The notes beneath the pieces were generated by a model. It saw only the letters and a program-made list of their open reading frames with translations. It did not search any database and was not told the origin of the DNA. Made by a program: the position numbers and the translations under genes. A DNA stretch of 64,000 nt, from NCBI GenBank assembly GCA_010093605.1, contig MU004187.1, positions 1,533,856 to 1,597,855 on the forward strand, written 5' to 3'. Shown in pieces: positions 35,601 through 47,722 of the stretch; within the stretch, counting starts at the first letter, position 1; the number at the start of each line of letters is the position of its first letter. Source of the DNA: Lophium mytilinum. Its lineage: Eukaryota; Ascomycota; Dothideomycetes; Mytilinidiales; Mytilinidiaceae.

Positions 35601-38600
35601 GCGTACACACCTCCAAATGCTTCGAGTTGATGAAAGTGCCTCTCGTTTTGTGCACCGCGTGGACCTATCCTAGCCCAGAACTTCATCCCAAGGCACAGAT
35701 TTCCAGTCGATATAAGAGAAATAAGGTTTGACTTACGTTAATCATTACAGTCTTAAAGCCCTGTTCCCGTAGAGTCCGGATAGCTCTCACAGAACACCAG
35801 TCAAACTCCACAGATGAGCCAATTCGGTAGACTCCGGACCCAAGCACCATGATGCCTCGGTCGTCGAAGGAGATGTCATGCTCAGTGCCATTATATGTCA
35901 GATAGAGGTAGTTCGTGAAAGCTGGGAACTCTGCGGCGACGGTGTCAATCTGCTTGACCACAGGTACGATGCCTGCATCGACTCTGGCCCGCCGGACGGC
36001 AAGTTCGTTTGAGCCGAAGAACTTAGCAAGTTGTCGATCAGCATAACCAAGTTGCTTGGCTCGTTTGATGAGCGGCTTGGTGATTGATATAGTGGTGTAG
36101 GTTTCCATGAGCTTTTCGAAGTTGCTGAGGTCCTTTAAGCGACTCAAGAACCACTTGTCGATCTTAGTCATCTCCCAGATCTTATCGACCGAGTATCCAG
36201 AGTGCATTGCATTTGCAATAGCAAAAAGTCGCTGATCAGATGGGGTCTGAAGCTCCTCGTCGATAGACATCAAGGCACTAGTTTGACAAAATCCCAAATT
36301 GTTGAGATCAATGGCACGAATGGCTTTCTGTATAGCCTCCTCAAACGTTCTGCCGATACTCATGACTTCGCCGACGCTTTTCATGGAGGAGCCTAAAAGT
36401 GTTGACACCCGAGTGAACTTCTTGAGGTCCCATCGGGGGATTTTGACAACAACGTAATCGAGAGAGGGTTCGAAGCAGGCGGATGTAACTTTGGTCACCG
36501 AATTCGAGATCTCGTTCAACGGGATACCAAGTCCGAGCTTGGCTGCAATGAATGCTAAGGGATATCCAGTGGCCTTGGAGGCGAGAGCCGAAGACCGCGA
36601 CAGACGGGCATTGACCTCAATGATGCAGTATTCCCTGGAGAATGGGTTGAGCGCATATTGGATGTTGCACTCTCCAACAACACCAAGATGCCGGATGACG
36701 TTCACAGCCGTGGTTCGAAGCATGTTGTAATCCTCATCTGAAAGCGTTTGTGAAGGAGCAACGACAATCGAATCTCCAGTGTGAATCCCCAGCGGGTCAA
36801 AGTTCTCCATGTTGCAAACCGTGATGCAGTTGTCGCGGCAGTCACGGACGACCTCGTATTCGATCTCCTTCCACCCCTTCATGCTTCTCTCGATAAGCAC
36901 CTGGGGGCTTGCAGCGAAGGCTTTCTGGCAGAGATCGAGCAGTTGGGAATCGTCTTCGGCAAATCCACTGCCGAGCCCACCCAGAGCATACGCTGCTCGG
37001 ACAATAACAGGGAAGCCGATGTCTTTAACCACACGCATGGCTTCTTCCACTGAACTTGCGGAGGCGGACTTTGCACATTTCTCGCCGATCGATTCCATGC
37101 TTCGAGCAAAGAGCTCTCGGTCTTCGGTGGTGATGATAGTATCAATAGGGGTGCCGAGCACTTTGACTCCCAGTCCGTCGAATTCGTCCTTGAGTTGGAT
37201 GCCCACTTGCAGCGCTGTCTGACCTCCAAATGTCACGAAGATACCATCTGGTCGGTCTCGTTGTATAACTTTCCTGACGAAATCTGCAGTGACTGGAAGG
37301 AAGTAGACCTTGTCTGCAAGGCCTTTTGAGGTTTGGATGGTAGCGATATTGGGGTTGATGAGGATGGTATAGATACCCTCTTGCTTCAAAGCCTTTATTG
37401 CTTGACTTCCGGAATAGTCGAATTCGCCAGCCTGCCCAATACTCAGGCCTCCACTTCCGAGCACAAGGACCTTCTTGACCTTGACTTTGGGATGGAGCTG
37501 GGCATTTTCCTTCGCATCTCCTCCCGGGAAATGGACTGGCTGTGAAAGAGCTTCGGGGGACTCTAGGGTTTTCTTGATGGTATCAATGAAGACGTCAAAT
37601 AGAAACTCGGTGTCCCTAGGGCCTGGGGTGTGCTCTGGATGGAACTGTACACTGAAGTATGGTCGGTTAGTGTGGCGAATACCTTCATTACTTCCATCAT
37701 TGGCATTAACGAAGACTTCTTCCCAACCCTGAGGCAAAGTCTTTGCGTCGACGGCGTATCCGTGATTTTGTGAGGTAATGTAGCACCGTCCATTAAGGAG
37801 ATTTGTGCAGGGAATGTTGTGCCCTCGGTTTCCAAACTTCATTTTCAGAGTCTGAGCTCCGGCCGCACGAGCAAGCAGCTGGTGGCCTAGACAGATTCCG
37901 AAGATAGGGGTAGCGGCTTGTTCCATGGCAGCGGATATGTTTTTCACCGTAGCCTCCATCATAGCAGGGTCGCCAGGTCCGTTCGATATGAACAGTCCAT
38001 CGTATTCCTTGCCCGCAAGTTTTGGAAAGTCGTAATCCCAGGGAACTACTTCCACTTCAACGCCTCGCCTAACAAGGCATCGAAGCTGGTTGTATTTCAA
38101 GCCGACGTCGACACATACAACGCGGACGGGGCGATCTGAAGGGTGTTTGAGGGCAGTTTCCTTCGCAGGATGGTATAATTTAGGGGCTTTGGTGGACACT
38201 GCAATTCGTGAATATTGAGGTATGTTTAATTAATGTGTGCGAGATGAGAGACTCACCTTCCGCAACTAGATTCTTGCTATTTGGATCTTCCCAGTTGACA
38301 TGCTCATAGTCAGCTCGCCAGTCTAGAGCTCCAGACGCTGCACCATTTGCCAAAATAGTCGAATCACCATTGGCAAGTCGGAAGGGCGACTTTGATGAGG
38401 TAGGTTTCTTCATGAGCAGACGGCCCAGCATGCTACCTTCTTCCCGAATACGCTTCGTGAGTGCTCGCGTGTCCACCCCAGTAATGGCGGGAACCCCCTG
38501 CTCTTTGAGCCAGGCGCCTAGGGACGAGGTAGCCAGATGGTGGGAGTATTCATCCCCGGCATACGCGGCCACGACTAGGCCAGCAATGTGTATTTCTTTG

Positions 38601-39019
38601 GCCTCGAAGTAGGCCGGAAGCTCACTGAGGAGACTGTCCATCTTTTCCCTCGACGGAACGCCATAATTGCCTACTAATGGGAAAGTGATGACGAGGATTT
38701 GGCCACGGTATGAGGGGTCGGTGATGGACTCGGGGTAGCCCACCATGCCAGTCTGGAAGACCAATTCACCGGCAATGCTCTTCTCAGCGCCAAAGCTCTG
38801 GCCGTGGCAGACATAGCCATCCTTGAGCTCCAGGGCCATATCGGGGCCGTCGTGGGCGCGACTCGGCATGGCTGTTGGGGAGGGGGTGCCTGGGGCTCGG
38901 GGAAGCCTCTCAAGCAGCAATTGCAGAGATTTGGATTGTGGTGCAGCTGAAGAAGCTGAAGTTCTCGAGGGAAGAAAAACTTCGAGGGCGACTAGCAATG
39001 CGGGGCCAATCGCCTGCAT
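32676..39019 (-). CDS. URA2: CPSase II-aspartate transcarbamylase polyprotein lacking the DHOase-like domain
   Basis: Catalyses the first two steps of UMP synthesis in the cytosol: glutamine-dependent carbamoyl phosphate, then carbamoyl aspartate. Exons: 38257-39019, 35737-38198, 35290-35303, 34574-35237, 32794-34524 and 32676-32732; all phases agree, giving 1896 aa. Exon 1 and early exon 2 hold the glutaminase ([11 protein letters not shown] catalytic Cys; [11 protein letters not shown] His). Both CPSase synthetase halves follow ([36 protein letters not shown]), then the MGS-like allosteric domain ([14 protein letters not shown]...[11 protein letters not shown]) and the ATCase ([42 protein letters not shown]), ending [18 protein letters not shown]. 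Fungal relatives have about 2200-2270 aa because an inactive dihydroorotase-like domain sits before the ATCase. Here VDYQ (about 33760) is followed by a linker of some 30 residues and then the ATCase. The start is the first ATG after an in-frame stop. Confidence 0.93.
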
Positions 39020-39910
39020 CAGCGTGGGATGCAGGGCCGACTCTCGGCCCGCGTCTGGATCTCACGGGAGGGCTTCATCCATGCAAACAAGGTCGTGAAT
39101 GCCAGCGACATAGTCTTCAATCGGGAATCTTCCCAGGGCTTTCGTATATAAGGCTTGCTGCACGCACCCGCTCCACAGACACGAAATTACCAGAAAGCAA
39201 GTTGAACCATGTAATACATGCGTAGCACGTGATATATGCAAAGGGCGGTCTAGTCTTTGGTGGGGTTGGAGAGGACTGTGGACCTATGTCGTCAAAGATG
39301 CAGGCTGACACCCATGGCTGACTCTGCTTATTGGACGAGCATGAGGGCTGTCACACGTCCATCTGTGTCGCCATTCCTGTCTCGTCTCATCTCATCTGTC
39401 TCTTCAGGGCGGCGTGGCAATCGGTGAAGGTGCAGGTAACCAGACTGGACGAAGCTTGAGCACAGCTGCAGCGATCGCCGAACCGCAGGTCGCTGTCCTT
39501 CCGATTCGAGACTCGGCCAGGTGCCTGCGAATCGAGGAGAATTGGATTTCGTGCTTCTCCATGATGCGCGGCATGCGCATCAACTCCACTCGTGGCTGTC
39601 AATGGTGCATTAGCGGAGGTGGCCTACAGATTGCAAGGGCCGCCTGCTGCATTCACACGCGCCCATTGGCCCGGTAAGACGCGAGAAGCAGAGCAAAATC
39701 GTGGGGAAGGGCTGGGCAGATAAGAAAGGCTTCCTCATGATCAACATCGACGACACACGCTGAGGGAGCGGTGAGGAAGGTGTGTGCCCGGAGAGGAAGT
39801 GTGATCCCGCTGCCTTATCACCACCCTCCCCAGATTCTCCGCCGTACGACCGCCTCCTTTCTCCCGCCGACAGCTTCGCTGCTGTGAGGAGCTCCCCCGG
39901 CGAAAAACAC
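39020..39910. promoter_or_regulatory. Shared divergent promoter region, URA2-type / YVC1-type
   Basis: The 891 bp lie between divergent start codons. A TATATA at 39145-39150 stands about 126 bp upstream of the URA2-type ATG on its strand. A CAGATAAG near 39717-39724 matches a GATA-factor core; use of either site is inference. Frames of 60-100 codons here overlap on both strands and have no domain content. Confidence 0.45.
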
Positions 39911-42900
39911 ATGTTTGCCTCACTCCTGCGACCTCAGCAGGCCCGTCGAGCCTCCTCGGAGCGCTCTCCCTTGATCCAGGCCTTTCGTCGCGCCGCCCCC
40001 CGCCAGAATGCAGACAGCGCAGTTGAGGAGACCGAGGACGAAGACGACGAGTTCCCACAGGACGAAGACGTGTATGAGGAGGACGCAGAGAACGAGGATG
40101 ATGAAGAAGACGACGATGGCGATCGAGATGGGCCTTTACTCCCAGTATTCTCTGAGATGCTAGGTATATCGACTTGGCCATACATCATTTTATTCTCTGC
40201 TAATGCATGTCTTAGATCGCCTGCCCATCTACAGTACCACCCATTCCATACGCATAATCGTCATCCAACGCTGCGAGACAACCCTCTCGTGGGACCAGCT
40301 CCGATCCCCCCAGGTTTCACAGTTCCTCGTCAAGCCCATACAGCAGCAGATACGCTCATCACACTTCTCCCGCGCCACCCTATACGCTCTGATAGCAAAC
40401 TGTTTACAATTCCAAAAAGAAGGCCAGCTGAACCCTGGAGTTGTTGGCGTCAGTAAGACTAGGGCCATGATATGCGAGCTTCTTGCCATGCGTCTGATCA
40501 AGGAATTCTCTACCCGGGAACTTATTGATGCCCTGTCCTATGACTTCGACCCGCTCCAAGGCATGCTACCTCTCGATCAGGCTCAAGGTGCAAATAGACC
40601 CCGCTCGAGTCCGCGTGCCGCTCGGATATCCACCATAGAAATTGCCATCCGTGCCCAGTCGAAGAAGTTCCTGGCACATCCTTTGGTCGTACAACAGCTG
40701 GAAGCCATCTGGGCTGGAACCATTGTTTTCCATTCGGCCGCCGACAACTTGCATAGAACTCCCTCTCGCCGCGATTCGCCCAAACTTCGCGCCTATGGCA
40801 CAATGAGAGAGGGTCTTTCTCCTGGCCGAGGTCCATCTAACGGACCTCAAGTCAAGATGGAGAGCTCTCATCACCTCTTGAGCGAGGCCACTCTCAGACG
40901 CTCAGTCACCCTGTACGACCCTCACGATGCATCACTTTTCAAGCTCTCTCGTCTTCGTGTTCCCCGTTATAGGCAGTTGTTCTCCACCGGATCTTTTGCC
41001 GTCATGCTTGGTCTGTTCTTAGCGGTCTTGGTCCAGAAATCCGACGACATCACTGGACTCGAAGTCGTTTTCTGGTTCTGGAGCGCTGGCTTCATGCTTG
41101 ACGAAATTGTTGGCTTCACCGAACAAGGCTTTGGCTTGTATATCATGAGCGTCTGGAATGCTTTCGATTTGGGTATTCTATTCTTGTTCGTGGCCTACTA
41201 CGTGTTGAGGCTTTATGGAATACTCATGCCCAGTGTTCAAAAGCATTACGTTGCTAACATGGCTTATGACGTGCTTGGAACGACCGCCGTTCTCTTGTTC
41301 CCAAGGCTGTTCTCCGTCCTTGATCACTACCGCTATTTCTCACAACTGCTCATCGCATTCAGGATGATGGCCATGGATCTGGTCGCCATTCTGGTCTTAA
41401 TCATTATAGCCTGTAGTGGCTTCTTCGTTGCATTTACACTTGCATTTAGCAATGACTTAGATGCTGGCGGAGCTGCTTACGCCCTCTTCCAAATGCTTAT
41501 GGGATTTACTCCTGCTGCGTGGGATATCTGGGGAGAGTACAACATCCTAGGAAAGGGCATACTCACGCTGTTCCTCTTCATCTGTCACTTCCTGATTGTT
41601 ACGATTCTGATCACAGTCTTGACGAACTCGTTTATGGCGATCGTGCAGAACGCAAATGAAGAGCATCAATTCCTTTTCGCAGTCAACACCATCTCGATGG
41701 TCAAGTCGGACGCTCTGTTCTCGTACATCGCTCCGACCAATGTACTCGGATGGCTGCTCATACCCCTAAGATTCTTCATGCCGTTTCGAAAGTTCATCAA
41801 GATGAACCGAACTGTCATTAAGATGACCCATCTACCTGTTCTGTTTGCAATATTTGCTTACGAGCGCTTTATCCTATCGTATCTTGCCTATGGTCCGACG
41901 GACCTGGTTGAGCAACGCGGCCGAAGTGCAGCGAAGCTTCCAGCTTTCACTTTGCGAGGCCCCGGAGATCTGTTTAGCCCTGGAGCTCGGCTTCGAGAGC
42001 CATCAATCACAACCTTTCAAAAGGATCGCGCTCTCGATGAAGTCTTCAGGAGGCCGTTTAGGGATCCATCACTCAGCCAGGCAAATGCTGGTACAATAGT
42101 TGGTCGGAGGAAATCGAGCAATGTGGTCCGCGACTGGATGCAGGGCATAGGGCATGAACGAGGCACGCCTCCACCTATGGAAGAGCCTCGCTCTGTACTC
42201 GACCAGCTTGAGTCTCGACGGCCGAGGATTCGACGCGCCCACACGGGTCAGCAACCGACACCCAGACGGAAGAACCGTTCCGTGACCACCCGATCTGTTG
42301 CCTCAGACCCAGAAGAACTGTTGACAATGAGGCGCTCAAGGCCGTACCCGATTCAAGAGGAGGAAGGCGAGTTGCCTGATATGAGCATGGATGATATCCT
42401 TCAAACAGATGGCGACGCGGACGGCGACGGCGATGACGAGCTCGTCACCAACGATGAAGATGAGCAAGAGACGTCGACGCGGCAGAATTCCGACAAAGAA
42501 AACCGTCCCCATAGGGCCTACAGCTCTTCATCCGAAGAAGACTACTTCCGAACCCCCATGACCGCGAAGCCCGAGACACCAGTTCAAGCCAGCTCACTGT
42601 CCTCCTCCGCAGCCCGCGCTCGACAACTGCAACCCAACGCCATACCCAGCTACTTCTTCGGCCCTGGCGCCTCCCGTCCCGTCCGCGGCCACGCCCGCCA
42701 ACTCTCCACCAACACGGTCCTCTTCAACCCAGCCGAGTCCAAACCGCCCTCCCAACCCCAATCCAAACCCACCTCCCAGCCCTCCCGCCAACCCTCCGGC
42801 CGCCAGTCCCGCGCCACCTCGCCCGCCAAACGTCCCACCACCGCCACCCGCTCCGGCACCGCCACTCCATCCGGCCGACGCACGCCCACCGGCCGCCGCA

Positions 42901-43511
42901 CCCCCAAACGGCCCGTCCTCCCCACCATCCCCTCGGCCCGCGCCCGCCCCATCATGCCGCCCCACGGCCTCCACAACTCGGCCCTCTCCTTCAGCGACCT
43001 CCTCGGCCTCAACATCGGCCCACGCCGCGACCCCTCGTTCAACGCCCGCGCACTCGACCTCGCGTCCGACCTCGGCGACAACAAGCACGGGCCGGACTTC
43101 GGCGCGCTGCCCGCCAGCTTCTCGACGCAGCTGGAGATGGAGGCGATGCGGCGCAGTCAGAAGAAGGCCGAGGAGGAGGGCATGGTAAGCCGGATTATGC
43201 TGGCGCGGATGACGACGCTGGAGGAGGGGTTTCGGGATGTGCTGAAGGAGGTTAAGGGGCTTAGGGGGTTTGAGCAGGGGACGGCGACGGTGGTGACGAG
43301 TCGCACGGGGAGTACGAAGGATGGGGAGGGGGGTGCGGGGAGGAAGAGGAGTGGGAAGGGGAGGAGGAAGGGGGAGGGGTGGCAGAGGGGGGTGGTGGAG
43401 CAGGTGGGGAGTTTGCCGACGGAGACGCTGATGGCGCAGGGAGAGGGAGAGGGAGGTATGCCGGATTTGACGGAGGCGAGGGGGCAGAGAGTAGGGGGGA
43501 GCAGTCTTTGA
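39911..43511 (+). CDS. YVC1: YVC1-type TRP cation channel of the vacuole
   Basis: A fungal TRP-family channel; the yeast member releases Ca2+ from the vacuole. Exons are 39911-40163 and 40216-43511 (1182 aa). The 52-nt intron (GGTATAT...CTTAG) joins SEML to DRLPIYSTTHSIR with correct phase. An acidic N-terminal stretch (about 45-75) precedes the conserved CETTLSWDQLRSPQVSQFLV region. Membrane helices lie at about 343-358, 367-385, 399-421, 430-450 and 467-495, with a pore segment (FQMLMGFTPAAWDIW, about 509-523) and a last helix (528-560) ending TNSFMAIVQNANEEHQ. The long cytosolic tail carries an Asp/Glu cluster (DGDADGDGDDELVTNDEDE), a Pro/Ser/Arg-rich linker and a coiled coil (about 43135-43260). 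The ATG at 39911 is the first usable one in frame. The last 350 bp are extremely G-rich. Confidence 0.92.
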
Positions 43512-43800
43512 TTGAGGCTGGCTGGGTTCGGGGTGGCTTTGTCTGGCATTTTATGCGGCATGGCGTTGCATAAACCTGCATTTGCGTTTTATACTGAGGT
43601 CACTATAGGGGGAGAGCGGGTTGTATTATAGCATATGGCGGATACCCCAGATTAATTCATAATTTTCTTCTTTCATATCTCTCTGAGCTGCGTACAGCCC
43701 TTAGTGCTTCGCGTGAAGACTGACCTCTACCTCCTTGCCAACACACTGTGATATGGAATGCCTCCGTGTGTGATATTTCCAATCACGTAATGTAAGAATT
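43512..43800. other. 3' flank of channel gene and edge of gene island
   Basis: The first 250 bp keep normal CpA/TpG content and presumably hold the 3' UTR. From about 43.79 kb the sequence changes within a few tens of bases to TpA-rich RIP DNA. Confidence 0.6.
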
Positions 43801-46800
43801 TAGAGGATAATAGATATTAATTCTATATAGGAATCTAGCTAGGCTATATATATATTAGAGAGGCCTATATAGGCCTTAATTATACTAGATCTATATAAAA
43901 AAGTATTTCTATAGTAGATTTATATATTATATATATAATATCTAAATATTAACTATATATTAAAAATTCTATATTCTTTTCTTCTAGATCTAATTTACTA
44001 TTAAATTATATTTATAATAGAATATTATACTTACTACTTTATACTATATATTATTAGTATATTAGGCTATTAGCTTCTTTAGAAGCTTTAAAGCTTCTAG
44101 AGGTATATAATACTATAAAAGGTATATTAGTAGATAGTAATATTATAGTAACCTTATTTAAGAGGGGTTTAGAATTCTTTAGAGGTCTACTACTATATTA
44201 GTAGAGAATAATAGAGGTATTAGAATATTTAATAGCTTAATAGTAAGAAAGAATTAAAAGAGATTATAAAGTATTTATAATAGAGGGAATTATAAGGTAA
44301 TATAAATATTAGTATACTAGCATATATTAGATTCTAATATATAATTAAAGCTATAATAGCTAATAATAGGCTTATTAAAGATCTTATAAAGTCTCTTATA
44401 ATCTAGTAAGAAGCTTATAATCTTATATAGGTTTAAAAAGCTATTAGTATATTATAGAGTAGTAAGTAGTAATCTAGAAGTAATAGATTTAAGAATCTAG
44501 AGTATATATAAGGCCTTCTTAATACTCTTATACTCTTTCTTTTATACTTAACTTTCTTCTTTAAGGTTTAAGCTTTTCTTAACTTTAAAGGTTTATTAAA
44601 GACTCTTATAGCTTTTCTTCTTATTACTATTATCTTTCTTTATTAATTCTTTTATTAGAACTCTCTCTCTCTTAGCTTCTAGACTACTTCTTCTTACTCT
44701 AAGTTAGCATTATAATATTACTTAATACCTAGCTAGGTTCTATAGTCTCTAGCTTACTTTATTTAAAAAGAGGTAGAGATAAAGATAATAATTCTTTAAA
44801 CTCTAGCTATAGTTATAAGGTTCTATACTTTTATAAATTCTTAGGCATTTTAGCTTATAAAGCCTTATAGGCCTATAGTAAATTTCTAATAATAGTTTAG
44901 CTCTTTCTCTTAATAAAGCTAATAAGATCTAGTTACTATTATACTTATATTAATTATTAACCTTCTAATAGTCTAGAGGTTCTATAATCTATACTATATA
45001 TAGCTAATAGCCTTTAATAACTCTATTCTACTTTCTTAAGCCTTTTAATACTATACTATAGCTTCTAATTATCTAAACTATACTAAATACCCCCTAAAGT
45101 TTAAAGGTAGTAGTAGAGCTTAAAAGAATATACTACTTTAAAAGTTTCTTAGTAATATTAGAAATAATAAACTAATTTTAAATAAAAACTATAGCTATAC
45201 TTTACACTTTATAGAGCTTCTTAAATAGTATTTAGGCTTAAGAGTAGATTATAGTAAGAATTCTAGAGCTTCTTCTATCTTTAGGGCCTATAACTACTAC
45301 TTAAGAATATTTTTAGAAGGCTATTAGTTTAGTAAATATATTTAGGCTTATAATCTAGATAGTTCTTTTCTCTACTAAGAATTTTATATAGAATATTATT
45401 AGTAGAGTAGTAAGGGAACTTATTTATTTTAAGGTAAATTTAGCTTTACTTTTAGAGTATTTTAGAACTTAGCTAATATCTATTATAGAAGGGTAGACTC
45501 TAATAGCTTATTAAAAGACTACTAGGGCTTATATTTAATAAGGTTACTATAATATTACTAAGTTTATATCTTTTCTTTATAACTAAGAATCTTTTAAAAA
45601 CCTAGCTAAAAATATAGTACGCTTAGCCTTAGCTATATAGCTACTAATAGAATTAATTTAAAGAAAGACTACTATACTACTATATAATCTAGGTATTTCT
45701 TATACTTTTAAATTTCTAATAGCTTAATATTACCTATAGGGCTCTAGTAGTACTTCTACTTAGGCTTCTAGCTTCTAGTAATTATCTATAGCTATATTAG
45801 GTTTAGAAAATATAGCTACTTTAGGCTCTAGTACTTAAGGTCTAAGATAATACTCTCTAACCTCTTCTACTTAGCCTTTAACTTCTTTAACTTCTTTAAC
45901 CTCTTATTATTCTTCTTTAGGTTCTCTATAGCGCTTTTAAGAGCCTACTTTTAATATACTATTAAGCTACTACTTATTCTAGTTATCTATTAGTAATAAT
46001 AATAACTCTACTAGAGAGACCTCTTTAAACTCTACTTAGTATTAAATAGGCTCTCTAAATACTATTCTTTAGAAGAATAGAGCTAGTAAGTATAGCTAAA
46101 ATATATTAACTTAGAGCGCGCCTCTAAAATAGCCTTAGAAGAATAATAATAGCTATTCTAGTAGTAGTAGTAGCTATAGAAGTTCTAGTAAAAGAAGTTC
46201 TAGTAGTAGAATAGCTACCTAGAAGAACTAAGAGTATATTAGCTTAGCTAGTATTAATAGAAAAGTATTAATTTTCCCTCCCCTTCTAGATATAAGAAGA
46301 GTTAAATATAATAGAAGTATAAGTTTAGCTTAGTTAATCTCTAATATAGGTTCTTAAATTTATTATCCTTTTAATTCTCTAAAGATAAAATATAGCTAAA
46401 TAAGTAATAATAAAGAATTAAACACTTAAATCTAAATTAATAAAGAAAATCTAGGTAATAAATATATAAAGTTCTTCTAATACTCTATTAGCTTAGAATA
46501 GAAGCGCTATTTAAGCTTTCTTATACTTTCTTCTGCGTAACTCTATATTAAGAGCTTAGGTAGGTTATATTATAGATATATTAAAATTACTATCTAAATC
46601 TAACTTATAATTACTACTAGTATTCTTATTATCTTTAATATCTATTATACTAGTATTACTACTAGAGAAGCTCTCTAATTAAATATTAGAGTTAGTATTC
46701 TTATCTAAGAACTTATTATTTATATGCATTTTAGTATTCTTAGCTCTTAAGTTAATCTCTTTATTCTATAGCTTTATAGTATTATTAGTTTAAATAATAG

Positions 46801-47181
46801 TATTACCCCTTAGCCGCATAATAATAGTATCTTTATTATACTTATTATTATCTTAGTATATAGTATTAGGTAATTAGGTAGTAGTATTTATACTCTTAAG
46901 TATTCTATTACTATCTTAAGCTATTTCTAATAGTTCCCTATTATTAGTATCTATAGCTAGTACTAATATATTATTAGGTTATTCTATAGGTGCTGCGTAA
47001 TTACTAGTTCTCTATAGAATATTAAGCTTATCTTAACTTATCTCTAGCTTATATATATAAACTTTCTAATAGGTATTTATAGTAGTCTTATTTATATCTT
47101 TATATTATATAACTATAAAGCTAGTAACCTATACTAGTATAATAGTTAATTAACTCTTTTTAGGTCCCTTTTTCTTAGTAG
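43801..47181. other. AT-rich RIP relics, unclassified
   Basis: CpA/TpG are nearly absent and all frames are closed by TAA/TAG. Degraded peptide-like fragments can be read on the minus strand (44.5-46 kb) but show no transposase or polymerase motif that I can name. The right edge is fixed by the CCCGT target duplication of the Gypsy element inserted at 47187, so this DNA was present before that insertion. Confidence 0.5.
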
Positions 47182-47186
47182 CCCGT

Positions 47187-47386
47187 TATTAGGGCTTAAG
47201 GTTGGAACGTTGGAATTATTAGATTAAATAGTATTAATATTAATAAAAGATAAATACAAGAGAGGAAGAGGTTTCTAGGACGGACGTTATAATAACCTAA
47301 AGGGCGGAGTAATATTTACCTATTCTATAGAGCCTCTATTACGTAACCTCTAGTTATGTATTATGCGCAATTATATAGCTATAATA
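47187..47386 (-). repeat. 3' LTR of Gypsy element
   Basis: This 200-bp direct repeat matches 55609-55808 with no length difference. On the plus strand it runs TATTAGGGC...ATAATA, fitting ancestral TGTTA...TAACA ends. The left target duplication CCCGT adjoins it. Confidence 0.92.
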
Positions 47387-47602
47387 CGTCTCCCCCCTCT
47401 AAAGAAGCCCCCTAATTAAAGCTTTTATAAGAGAGAGTCCTTTCTATACTAGAGTATTTATAACCGCTTAAATATCTATTAAATAAAGTGCCTAATTATA
47501 TTTTAGTTGTAAGTAAATAAAGGAAATAAATTAATTTATAGAGAATTACTTATCCTTTCTATTTTTATGCAGCCTACTATAGCCTTACTATTTTAGTATA
47601 GC

Positions 47603-47722
47603 AGTATTACTATGCGCCGTCTTACTATGCGCAGTATTACTATATATAGTATTGCTATACGCAGTGTTGCTATATATAGTATTACTATACGTAGTATTAC
47701 TATGCGCAGTATTACCGTCTTA
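47603..47722. repeat. 15-bp tandem repeat inside Gypsy element
   Basis: Eight units of AGTATTACTATGCGC and variants (ACTATATAT, GCTATACGC, ACTATACGT endings) lie in the short stretch between the coding region and the 3' LTR. Unit differences are largely C/T and G/A, so RIP has diversified an originally more uniform array. Confidence 0.85.

Noticed and set aside
35304-35736. Separate small gene in the 433-bp gap of the URA2-type gene
   Set aside because: Frames of 60-68 codons on both strands show no domain, and the gap is fully accounted for as an intron with GTAAGT donor and CGGCAG acceptor in correct phase.
42594-43581. Antisense frames of 164, 144, 134 and 106 codons under the channel gene's tail
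   Set aside because: They follow the C-rich then G-rich composition of the tail and are Gly/Ala or Pro/Ser runs with no domain.
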